A DNA stretch of 64,000 nt from contig NC_089542.1 of the NCBI RefSeq assembly GCF_040115645.1, positions 4,898,001 through 4,962,000 of the forward strand. The letters are read 5' to 3'. The DNA is from Euwallacea fornicatus. Lineage: Eukaryota; Arthropoda; Insecta; Coleoptera; Curculionidae. The translations under genes and the position numbers were made by a program. The notes under the pieces are model-generated. The model was not told the DNA's origin and made no database searches. It saw nothing but the letters and a program-made list of their open reading frames with translations. Positions 23,800-33,104 of the stretch are shown one piece after another (position 1 is the first letter of the stretch; each line of letters begins with the position of its first letter).

Positions 23800-24820
23800 G
23801 TGGTACCGAGATCAGACTTTATCGTGCTGCTAATTCTTAGAGGAATTAACTCTACGCATAAGACGTGCAATAAATAGTTCTACGATTTGTTGTTCAAATC
23901 TTGATAAATAGGTATAATGAGTCTGGAGAATTTATAAAGAATTATCGGTGTTTCATTGTTTCAACATTGGTTGCTTAATTGCTGATGTGGTGCTATAAAT
24001 GACACTGGAGTATTGATATGTCGGATATTGGATATCAGTTCTGAGAACAGCCCTAGCTCAATATACAAGAAAACTGATAAGAATAGCTATGGCAAGAGAT
24101 ATTGAGGAATTTTCTCTATGATTAGCAACTTCCAAATATGCAATAATATACAGGGTGTCCCATGGAAAAAATTCGTCGAATTCTAAGAAGCACTCGAGAA
24201 ATTATCTTTGGCATAAACCTCTGAGGCATTTAATCGCATTGAAAGTTTTAGAGTTTAAATAGAAAACTTTAAGCTTTCAAAAGAGTTAGGAGCGAACGCT
24301 GTTCGTGATAAGGGCTGGAAGCTCAATTTTTTTAAATAAAATATTCGACTGCAGTTCGAAGGCAAATTCTGAGTGGCACTCAGAAACTTATCGCTGTGAT
24401 GACTTTCGGACCTGAGCGATCATAATGAAAAATTCAGGATTAAAAGTAGAAACTTAAAGCTTTCGCACGAGTGATGAGTGGCTGTAATGCGTGATAAAGT
24501 CTTGAAGCCTGATTTTTTTTTCAGCTGGAGTTAAATTTTGACTTGTGAGTTGCACTCGGCAACGAGTCCGTACGATGCCGTTGTAAGTTGGTCAATAATA
24601 ATGAAAAATTCAGGGTTAATAAAGCGAACTTTACAGTTTCGAATAAGGTATAATTGAGTTCAGGACGTTGAAGAATTTGAACGATACAATTTTTAAATCC
24701 CGGTTGAACTCGGTTAAGCCCGAAACTTTTTTAACCTGATTGTTAGATGATTTAGATACTAAGCGAGTGAACTCACTTATAGAGACCACTTCAAGCTTTC
24801 TAGAAGGTAATCGGTGAAAT
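23800..24820. repeat. Gene-free stretch with ~178-bp degenerate tandem repeat
   Basis: Between genes A and B. Copies containing acttTaagctttc...gataa-g-cTtgaagc-tgattttttt start near 24267, 24446 and 24630, a spacing of about 180 bases. A copy of tatacagggtgtccca lies at 24148. No gene seen. Confidence 0.55.
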
Positions 24821-24872
24821 ATCAAAATGGGTAAGATCCTTGAAGCTCACTGTATTCATCTTTTACTCCTAG

Positions 24873-24878
24873 TTTATT
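24873..24878 (-). promoter_or_regulatory. Polyadenylation signal AATAAA of CBM14 gene B
   Basis: TTTATT on the plus strand about 140 bases past the stop of gene B. Confidence 0.5.
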
Positions 24879-25017
24879 TCGCCACTACCAACTTTCGGTC
24901 CAACCCAAATTTAGGGGTTTTCCCTTGTTCAAACTACTCAAACGATTCTAACAGTCGTGTATTTAAACATTATTCATCACAATACAATATAAATTTGCTA
25001 CATAGTAATGCCACTTG

Positions 25018-26145
25018 CTAATACGCAGACATGCATTCCCCGGAATTCTTAACGCAGATTACTAAAGAGGGGTCGAAATACTCCCCTACAGAGCATCGTA
25101 ACTCTATCACTTTCCCGAAGTTGCAGATGATGTAAGCAGTACAATCGAAGGGATGGTAAGAATAGAAAAATCTAGAATTTCATTGTTGTTAGGGGGCTAC
25201 GAGAAAATTGGACATGATTACCTGTCACAGGACTCTTGGCAGATTTCCTCTGGCGTTGGAATGTATTTATCAGCTTCATCTTCTATTTCGGGATAGTCAG
25301 AATAGCTATTTTCATCAGCATTATCATAATCTTCATCTTCCTCATTGTCCTCACTATCAATATTATCATCATTACAATCGTTATCAGCATTATCATCTTT
25401 ATCATCTTGGCCAGCATTATTATCATCTTCATTAATGCCATCAATTTCATGACTATTATCTGGATCGTTATCGAAATAATCATCAAGATCTTCGTAAAAA
25501 TCTCCATCATCATCATTTTCATCCTCTTCTAAATCGATATCAATAGACACATTTTCGTCATTTCCTTCATCTTTTACCCCATTTTCTTCGTCAACTACGT
25601 CATCTTCCGGATTTTCGACTTCATCTCCTCCAGTGACATTTTCAGTCACTTCTGTAGTGGTCTCTCCTGGAGTATCTCCCTCACTAGTTTCTTCGTAACT
25701 TTCTTCAGTAGTTACATCATCAACTCCTTCATTAACTGCATCACTCACTCCATCAGTAGCGTCCTGAGTTACCCCTCCCCCATCTCCTTCACTCTCTTCT
25801 TCTTTTCCTCCTTCTGTAGTTCCCGCTTCCTCCTCGCCACTGGCCTCAATGACACAGTCAGATTCCCACGTATGTACGCACCACTTCATTGAAGGGCTGA
25901 ACTCCGTCCCTGCAGGACATGGGCGTTCCAGTAGGGTTTCACTAATGCACTGAATGTACAAGTTGCAACTGTTGGGGTGAGGATGGAACACCATCTGATT
26001 CTCCGGCACCGAGCAATCGATTTTTGCGGCTATGATAGTGAGATGATTAGTGAGTGCAGCTGGGTGATTTTTGAGACTTACAGTGAGCTGTAGCTGAGTC
26101 TATGAGAACCAGAATAGCTAGAATAACGAGTAGAGGAATTTTCAT
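25018..26145 (-). CDS. CBM14 gene B: secreted protein with two chitin-binding domains and a highly acidic linker
   Basis: Three exons (26082-26145, 25222-26029, 25018-25171) give 341 residues. Signal peptide 1-20 (ends SATA), CBM14 domain with six Cys at about 27-80, then ~200 residues dominated by Glu, Asp and Asn (runs such as DIDLEEDENDDDGD), then a second CBM14 at about 286-337, seven Cys counting an extra one in CQESC. An unspliced reading would stop at TAA right after CDR, but GACAG|GTAATC is a good donor, and joining to the acceptor attctag at 25172 restores the missing half domain in phase, so the spliced form is preferred. The 5' half closely parallels gene A (FHPHP-SC, RPCP-GTEFSP, SDC), marking a local duplication. 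The acidic linker could bind calcium or basic matrix proteins (inference). Confidence 0.88.
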
Positions 26146-26938
26146 CTTAACCTAGTCGATGGTTTTTAAATTCTGGGTAATGGCGAATTAGGTTTAGACG
26201 AATGGAGGGATTTCAAGTAAATCTTATCTGGGATTAGTGAGTGGTGTAACTCTATCGTCGATGGGAATTAATTATTTGAACTGTGACAGCTTGAATTTAG
26301 GTATTTGTGAGTCACTAAAGTTCTCTGTCTCAAGTCATTCGTTGAGGTTTTGGGTTGGTACAGACCTGTTTCTTAAGGAATTTTAGTGAAAATTGTAGGC
26401 TTTATAAAAGAGCCTCTAGGTTTTCCAGTGTGGTATAATTGGATTTAGTGAGTTGTAAAGTTTGACCACTAGAATTTTTTTAATGTTATTGTTTTCCGAT
26501 CTTGCGTTTTGACCCTTGAGTTCGCTTGTGACGTTCGGCCGTGCGGCAGCCCATACAAGACTCAAACATTATATAAATTGCAGTGTCTATTGAGGAAACT
26601 GAAGCTTTTGAGTTAGGTGACACTGCTTTTTGTGAGTAGTAAGGTTTTGAGACGAGAATTTTTATAAATACGATTGTGCCCATGGCTGAAAATGGGAACT
26701 TGAAGTTAAACATTAGAATCCAGCCACACCTGGGAATCTCCGCTTCATCTATGAATATGAAACTTAGAGCATTTCGAAGAAAAACTTTAAACTTTAAAGT
26801 CAGGCATAAGTGCTTTATGCATTAAATGAGACTTTAACGCCTGATTTTTTCAAATGTGGACATTGCGTCAAGTTGGCAATTCCAATTAGAGCGATCCTCT
26901 AATAAATGGCCCCACTGCGACCCTCATTATTGAGGGAT
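26146..26938. other. Upstream region of gene B
   Basis: No gene recognised. Fragments near 26580 (attgaggaaactgaagc) resemble sequence near 28537 (attgaggaaacttagagc), part of a wider local duplication around the LINE insertion. Confidence 0.4.
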
Positions 26939-28151
26939 CCTTATAAATATATATATATATATATAAACAATCTTTATTTCCTCAGAAATAGGCTATCGAC
27001 CTGTTAGGTCTTTCTGCCTGTGATACAATGGTAATCTATTGGTGACTAACTACCATCACATTACATCTGGAAGTGCTCCCAAAGGGTGCTCGAAGGGAAA
27101 AGGAGGCGGGATTGTCTTGTCTGTCTTGTTAAGCAAGGTGGGCTCAGTATAGTTGAGTTGTTGGTGTTCTTTTTCCATCTGTTCTGTAGTTGTCGTAGTC
27201 TTTCTGTTATTCTTATCATGTTTGTGCATTCATACAGTAATTGGTTGGATGGGTTGTGTAACGGGTTTTTGGGGAGTCTTAGTTTTGTGATTAGTCTTAG
27301 TGCAATCTGTTCTGTAGTCTGTATGTGTTTGCTTGTTTTTTCTGTTGCATTTGCCCTCCGTACGTGCCCGTAGTCTGCATATGGTTTTGTATATTTTTAT
27401 GGCGTTTTCCATACTAATCCCTTTGTCTTTGTATGTCAGTGTTCGGAAGTGTTTTGCTCTTTTTATGATTTCTAGTCGAATATTTCGTACGTGTTTCGTA
27501 AATTTTAGTTTATTGTCTATTATTATTCCCAAATACTTCACGTCGTTCCTTGGTTTAGTCTTGTGTCCGCCTGTTATTATTGTTGGTGAGCTGTCTCTGA
27601 TGTGATGATTTGAAAGTAGAAGTTGATTTTTCGTGTCGTTTGGCGTTAGTCTCCATTTGTAAAACCATGTCATGGTTCTGTTTGTCAACGTCTGAAGCTT
27701 TTCCACGGCTTTCTTAGTAGTTTTGTCGTGTGCAATCAGCGCTGTGTCGTCCGCGTATTGCAAAATGTATGATGTTTTGTCTATATATTCCTTGTCCTAT
27801 AGATCATAGTTGTATATGTCGTGGCAGTATATATTGTAGAGCAGTGGTGAGAGCGACGAACCCTGTGGTAGTCCCTGTTCCGGGGTGAAGGGGAAGGAGA
27901 GGGCAGTGTCAATTCGTACCTGAAGTTGTCGGTTTTCTATCAGATTTTTGATTAAGTAGATTAGGTATTTTGGTGTTTTCAGTTTGTGTAATTTGTGTAG
28001 CAGACCCCTGTGCCAGACGCTATCAAAAGCCTTATTAATGTCCATTAGTAGGCCCGCCGTTTTGCCCCCCGCCAATTGCGTAGTTTGTATGTTGTTCGTC
28101 AGGGCGAACAGCGGGTGTATGGTCGAATATTTTGGTTTGCCTTATAAATAT
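26939..28151 (-). mobile_element. 5'-truncated Jockey-like non-LTR retrotransposon with 12-bp target duplication
   Basis: An insert at 26951-28139 is flanked by direct copies of CCTTATAAATAT (26939-26950 and 28140-28151). Read on the minus strand it encodes the middle and C-terminal part of a reverse transcriptase: motif LLMDINKAFDSVWH (about 28050), QGLPQGSSLSPLLYNIY (about 27860), the catalytic YADD box in LQYADDTALI (about 27750), and a C-terminal segment with IALRLITK. It is dead: an in-frame TAG lies between the last two RT motifs (about 27795) and a frameshift lies near 27370. The 3' end has AATAAAG followed by a (TA)n tail at 26951-26964, typical of LINE integration. The 5' part, including any endonuclease, is missing. 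Confidence 0.9.
27230..28139 (-). pseudogene. Reverse transcriptase remnant of the LINE
   Basis: The open frame from about 28139 down to 27797 holds RT palm motifs, ends at TAG, and resumes in the same frame through YADD to about 27370, where the reading shifts by one into YGHVRRANATEKTS and continues to about 27066. Both lesions make the copy inactive. Confidence 0.85.
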
Positions 28152-28643
28152 TTTACAGTTTATAGAGGAATATATAGGCTTTTGAACAGAACTTAGTTGA
28201 TTTGTCTGGCTTATCAAATTTGGCCATTCGAATTTTTTTAATATGGCTTATTGATTGAAGAGCACGTATCAAGAACAGTTGCCCTATAACATCCGCCCTG
28301 CCCTGCTCATTATTGAGAGATCCTCATGAATATTTGGGAGTTTATAGAGGCATCTCTATGCTTTCGAACAGAGGTTAGCTGCCTTGTCTAGCATGAAAAG
28401 TTTAGGTGCTATAATGTTTTGAAAATAGTTTGTCTCCTTGAGATGGTATTTCAACTAGCAGTTGGCCTGCAATATCACCTTCTGTTGTGGCATTCAGAAT
28501 TGACAGATCTTAACATTTCGAGGTTTTATTGAGGAAACTTAGAGCTATCGATCTCAGCTTGACTCGATTATATAAACTGTATGAAAGACGAAATATTGCT
28601 CATTAAAGTTTACTTGAACCACAAATTTTATTCTCTAAAACAT
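28152..28643. repeat. Diverged direct duplicate of the LINE target region
   Basis: Positions 28298-28410 (ctcattattgagagatcct, tttatagaggcat, ttcgaacagag) align with the two halves of the LINE target: 26921-26950 (ctcattattgagggatcct) plus 28152-28210 (tttatagaggaat, tttgaacagaa). This copy has no LINE and so shows the unoccupied site. Confidence 0.7.
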
Positions 28644-28649
28644 TTTATT
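28644..28649 (-). promoter_or_regulatory. Polyadenylation signal AATAAA of the PEBP transcript
   Basis: TTTATT on the plus strand, 22 bases past the PEBP stop. It is the only signal seen between the end of the CBM14 part and this point. Confidence 0.6.
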
Positions 28650-28670
28650 GGGTCTAAAGCCTTTGGGAAG

Positions 28671-29294
28671 TCATCCAGACTTAAAGCTATATGAGTATGA
28701 ATAAGAGTTACTATACTTGGACCTGTACCCAGGCCTAATGATGGTCATGCTGTACTTCGGAGGTTGAAACATGATCCTCTGCAGCGTCTGCGGTACTGAA
28801 TTGTCCCAACTGCACTTGAAATAGTTCCCAGCAATGGGTTGTCCCAGTTGGTATTTCTGGGTGAAATTCCTCAAATTAAACCCAATTCTGTTCTGAAAGG
28901 AATTGGCTGGAATACGCGGCTCCTGGAAATGCAGTCTACTGGGCTGCTTATAGATCATATAGGTGTATCTATGGGGAGGGGAGTTTTGCTGAGGACAAGG
29001 AGGGAGATATTCCGCCAATGGTTGCCCCTGAGAGATTTTATTTCCGGGAATATTGCCCACCATCCAGTGGTTCCATTGGGAAGGTTCTTCACTTCTTGAA
29101 GCGTCTGGATCTACCATGCAGAGAGTGTAGAAGGACCTCTTATCCGCCTCCCAATAGATACTGGGCGGTTGCAAGGCCTGCGAGGGAGTTAGGGATTTTC
29201 CTAGATCCACTTGTCCTCCACTGGGGAATGCTACTTCTGCCAGTTTGTCAGGGCAGCGATCTACCAGATCCGGGAAGATGTTGTCTCTTTTCAT
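28671..29294 (-). CDS. PEBP-family (phosphatidylethanolamine-binding) domain protein, or C-terminal half of a CBM14-PEBP fusion
   Basis: A single open frame of 207 residues from ATG at 29294. It aligns along the whole PEBP/RKIP fold: strand region FPDLVDRCP, the ligand-pocket motif MVDPDAS (usual form DPDAP), WNHWMVGNIPGNKI (usual HHW), LAEYLPPCP, HRYTYMIYKQP, and the C-terminal GQPIAGNYFKCSWD. A Ser/Tyr-rich tail follows (SYSYSYSFKSG). PEBPs bind phospholipid head groups and modulate kinases in some systems; insect copies are numerous and mostly uncharacterised. The start codon is only 12 bases downstream of the open-frame stop of the CBM14 gene C on the same strand, with no room for a separate polyadenylation site or promoter, so it is either spliced in frame to gene C or shares its transcript. 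Confidence 0.88.
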   Translation of the reverse strand: MKRDNIFPDLVDRCPDKLAEVAFPSGGQVDLGKSLTPSQALQPPSIYWEADKRSFYTLCMVDPDASRSEEPSQWNHWMVGNIPGNKISQGQPLAEYLPPCPQQNSPPHRYTYMIYKQPSRLHFQEPRIPANSFQNRIGFNLRNFTQKYQLGQPIAGNYFKCSWDNSVPQTLQRIMFQPPKYSMTIIRPGYRSKYSNSYSYSYSFKSG

Positions 29295-29298
29295 GGAC

Positions 29299-29356
29299 CT
29301 GAGAACTACTCACAGTCCATTAGAAGAGCAGTAGGAGGAACAGAGAAGGACTTACT
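29299..29356 (-). other. Putative intron joining CBM14 gene C to the PEBP domain
   Basis: Donor CTGA|GTAAGT begins at 29355. Two acceptors are available: gtgagtag ending at 29306, which keeps the frame open into PEBP (…RDL-ILRS-MKRDN…), and ttctcag ending at 29299, which gives Ser-Pro-stop for gene C but places the PEBP ATG five bases into the new exon. A pyrimidine-rich tract (ccttctctgttcctcctactgctcttc) precedes both. Confidence 0.5.
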
Positions 29357-32024
29357 CAGATCTCTGGTCTTGGCCGCAGGGCTGACGCAATGCTTGGACG
29401 GCCAATCACACACCATCTTGTTGGGGTTGAAGTTCAGCCCTGGAGGGCACATTTTTTCAACCGGACCTATCTTGGAACATGCGTAGAACTTTGCGCAATC
29501 TGTGGGGTGTGGAAACACTCCCCTGTGGTATTTGGAGAGACACTCCCTAATTCTCAAATCTATCAAAAAACGAATGAATAAAAAACATTGAACTAACTGC
29601 AGAACTCACCAGGTGGAGGCATAGGAGTAGTAACCTTAGGCCTGTTACATCCATAACTCTCTTTATCAAACTCCAATCCTTCCCTGCAAGTCAGCTTCAA
29701 TGGCCTCATTTTGGTGCACATGTAAAATTTGCTAGGGTCAGAATCATGCGCATAAATCCCAAACTTATGCTGCGAAAGACAGTTTTTGAGGCTATAGCCC
29801 TCTGGAGCTGGAGGAGGCTCAGTTAGGGGTTCCCTATTATCGTCCTGTTTAAACCTACTCTGTAGATCTACAGCTTCTCCAGGTTCTTGCGTAGGAGGAG
29901 GCCTCTCTAGAGGGGGTTTTAGGGTCTCGCATAAAGATTGATTGTTTGGATCACAAGGAGGTGCTTTGGTTGCCAAACTTGATTCAGAGGGCTGTTTGGA
30001 CTCGCTGGGGTGAGTGGGTTCAGGAGGGAGTTGATTAGAGCCTGAGGGGGAAATGGGAGTAGTTTCAGTAATTTGATTGGGCTGAGGGGATGTGTTTGAA
30101 GGTGTATCTGGTCTTTGTGGGACTATAGGAGTTGTCTCAGCTTTGTCTGAAACAGGACTTTTACCTGGACTTGATGGTTTTTCATCAGAATCACTAGGGG
30201 AAGGTTCGGAAGTAGTTTCTGAAACTTCTTGGAATTTTCTTGGGTCACCAGGTGTTGTTCGAGGTGACTCATTCATTGATGGTTTATCAGACTTATAAGG
30301 TGTGCCACGTTCACTTGCAGTTGATAGTTTGGGTTTGGGGGTTGTGTCTGACGCTGTTCCAGAGTTACTAGATGTGATTTCTGGTGACTGACTTGTAGGA
30401 GTAGTGATGACCAACTCAGAAGATTTTTCAGATCCAGTAGGCTTTTGACCATCACTAGGAGTAGTCGGTTTGATCGTACTTTCCTCAAATTCTGTTGAGG
30501 GCGGTTTGAGTGTCGATTCTGCTGGACTTTTCGATTCGTTAGGAGTAGTTTGCTTAGGTTCGATTAAAGGCGTAGTAGAACCCGACTCGGAAGGTTTTTC
30601 AGACTTAGTGGACTTCTGAACATCACTAGGAGAGCTCGGTTTAATTGTGCTTTCCTCAAATTCTGTTGAGGGCGTTTTGAGGGTCGATTCAGCTAGATTT
30701 TTCGAGTCATTAGGGGTAGTTTGCTTAGATTCAGTTGAAGGCGTAGTAGAGCCCGGCTCTGAAGATTTTTCGAACTCAGTGGACTTCTGAACATCACTTG
30801 GCAAAGTCGGTTTAACAGTGCTTTGATCTGACTCAGACGGAGTTTGTTCAGGGACGGTATTTGAGGGCTTTTCTGACTCACTCGCAGTAGTTTGACTTGA
30901 AGGAGTTGTAGTGGCTGGTCGAGACGGCGTGTCAATGTCAGTGGACTCCCGGGTATCACTAGAAGTGGTTAGTTTAAAGGTACCTTCTTCAGATTCAATT
31001 GTAGTTGGTTTGGGGGACATTTCAGAAGGTTTTTCTGAACTGCTAGGTGTCGTTTGAGGTAGTGCAGTTGACGGAGTAGTAGTAGACGGCTCTGAAGATT
31101 TTTCAGGCTCAGTAGACTTCTGAACATCACTAGGAGTGGTTGATTTAACAGTGCTTTGTTCAGATTCAGTTGGAGTTATTTTAGGGGTGGTTTCTAAGGA
31201 ATTTTCTGATTCGCTGGCTGTAGTTTGGCTTGAAGGAGTTGTAGTGAAGGATTCAGACGGCTTATCAGAGCCAGTAGGCTTCTGGGTATCACTAGGAGTG
31301 GTCAGTTTAGAGGTGCCTTCCTGATTATCGATTGTAGATCGCGAAGGGGTAGTTTGAGCGTAGGGTGTGGTGTGAGATGGCTGAACTGATGGAATTATTG
31401 TTGAAGACTCAGAAAATTTCTTAGACTCAGTAGGGGTCTGAGGCTCCATAGAAGTACTTAAAGCAATAGTACTTTGCGTGGAATTAGCTGAAGGAGACTT
31501 CGTAATAGTTCCTGAAGGCCTTTCTGATTCGCGTGACATTTCTGGCGTAGTAGCGACAGTCTCAGAAGGTTTTTCTGACTCGACAGTCTTCTCAGGCTCA
31601 CCCGGTGTGCCAGCATCCCTCTCAGGTGATGTAGAGGAAGTGGTTTTATCCTCAGAAATGGGTTCAAGTGTCTCAGACTTCGCGGTAGTTGCAGACTCAG
31701 AAACCGGAGCCGGAGGAGACGTGGTCACTTTCATACACCCGGCACTGGCCGGCCAATCACACACGAAATTTATAGGGTTGAAATGCAGCCCCGCGGGGCA
31801 GTCCAACGGCTCAGTGGTAGCGCATGACATGAACTTATTACAATCTTCAGGGTGGGGGTAAATTCCGCGCTCGTATTGGTCGAAGCACTCATCAAGGGTG
31901 AGTTCTAGAAAGTTCCAGATTTTCATAAATATCGGAAATTCTATTGGAGAGACTTACGTGGGGTTTGGCCAGTTGCCGCCCTTAAGAGGGCAGCGATAAG
32001 TGCACCATGCAGGATTAAAAGCAT
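29306..32024 (-). CDS. CBM14 gene C: mucin-like secreted protein with three chitin-binding domains
   Basis: Exon 1 (31958-32024) encodes a signal peptide (MLLILHGALIAALLRAATG), exon 2 (29610-31904) most of the protein, exon 3 starts at 29559. CBM14-1 at about 29-76 has six Cys. A ~640-residue Thr/Ser/Pro/Glu linker follows, with about six repeats of 53-58 residues, each opening PSD-QKST or similar. CBM14-2 at about 731-775 keeps only C1, C3, C4 and C5; CBM14-3 from about 794 is complete (CDWPSKHC end). If unspliced, exon 3 ends at TAG 29306-29308; if the GTAAGT donor at 29355 is used, the protein may continue into the PEBP domain, about 1066 residues in all. The design suits a cuticle or peritrophic-matrix mucin. 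A short upstream ATG reading frame (MSTSD-stop) precedes the chosen start. Confidence 0.87.
30270..31420. repeat. ~57-residue coding repeats in the gene C linker
   Basis: Six tandem modules of about 160-174 bp, each starting near the codons for PSD(V/T/G)QK(S/P)T. Two sub-types partly alternate, one with SSQTTASESE and one with TTPSTE-KQTTP. The two centre-left modules around 30480-30800 are nearly identical, indicating recent unequal exchange. Confidence 0.8.
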
Positions 32025-33100
32025 TGTTGATACAAACTGCTAATCACTGGTACTCATTATGCACTAATTGTGTGTTTATCGGTTTTCTGACTATCAGCGG
32101 CCACCCACGGAATATGTGCGGTTCTAATGGGAAAAAACGAGGTTTAGGTTCAGGTTTTATTCATCTTGATGATTGATTGGACAATGGAGTGGTACCGGAG
32201 AGGTACCAGAAACCTGTTTATCCCGGAGTCACGACTTATTTTGCTCATCACTCGGACGTTTTAATTGCGATTTACTAAGAGATAAATGAGTCATCCTATG
32301 AGGAATTTCTTGAAAGACATCCGGAACAATAGCCCCGATTTCGCGGGCAAGAACACACAATTCCGACTGGATTTTTGGCTTTTACAGGGCCTTCTAAATG
32401 CCTTCATGAAAGCGCCTAACCTGGGCTTTTTTTTCAAGGGTTGTTCATTGATTTTTCCGATTCAATGGACATTCCTTGGCGTAATTGCCCATTAAAAACA
32501 ATAATGCTCGCTCGAGCAATTATTGCGATGAGAGAATTCCCACTATCCATCGCCTGGGGCCTTCAAAACCGAGTAATTTATATTGATATCGATGTACGTT
32601 AATTAGTACCCGTAATCGGTACTATTACAGCGTGATTGAACGTGCTGATATGGGAGATTAAGGTGATTATGCCACATAATTGTTCTTTATTCGTGATAGT
32701 TTTTTCGGAAAAATAAAGAGTGGAAATATATCTGGACTGATGAATTTATAAGCAAAATTTAGCCGAAATTGGCCTGCTAATAGATTGGGATTGGGCCGGA
32801 AGCCGGAGAGCTAAAAATTGTACCTGAGATTTTTGAAAAACTCCACCTCCTACATTACATATGTTACCAAATCCACTGAATGCTCATTTCAAAGCTGAAA
32901 AGTTTCCTCTACTAACGCTGAAATTTTCACAACGTTCTCTCTATTTTCAGGGCAGTAACAGCAGCTGGGGTTCCCAGAGGACAACTCCAACTTGACATGT
33001 AAATTTGAAGCGATAAGAAATAAAAAATTGCAGAAGTTGTGTTTCACTATGTAAATAAACCAGCTAAGCGTCATGCGAAAGCCTTCAGCTATCTCTATAA
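32025..33100. other. Upstream region of gene C
   Basis: No gene recognised. No clear TATA box close to the gene C start. Confidence 0.4.
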
Positions 33101-33104
33101 ATTA

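Noticed and set aside
25210..25230. Gene B ending at the TAA after CDR
   Set aside because: The downstream exon at 25018-25171 completes a six-Cys chitin-binding domain in phase, exactly as in gene A.
25208..25532. Plus-strand Ile/His-rich open frames
   Set aside because: They are complements of the GA-rich codons of the acidic linker in gene B.
31478..31861. Plus-strand open frame of 127 residues
   Set aside because: Antisense shadow of the gene C linker and first CBM14 domain.
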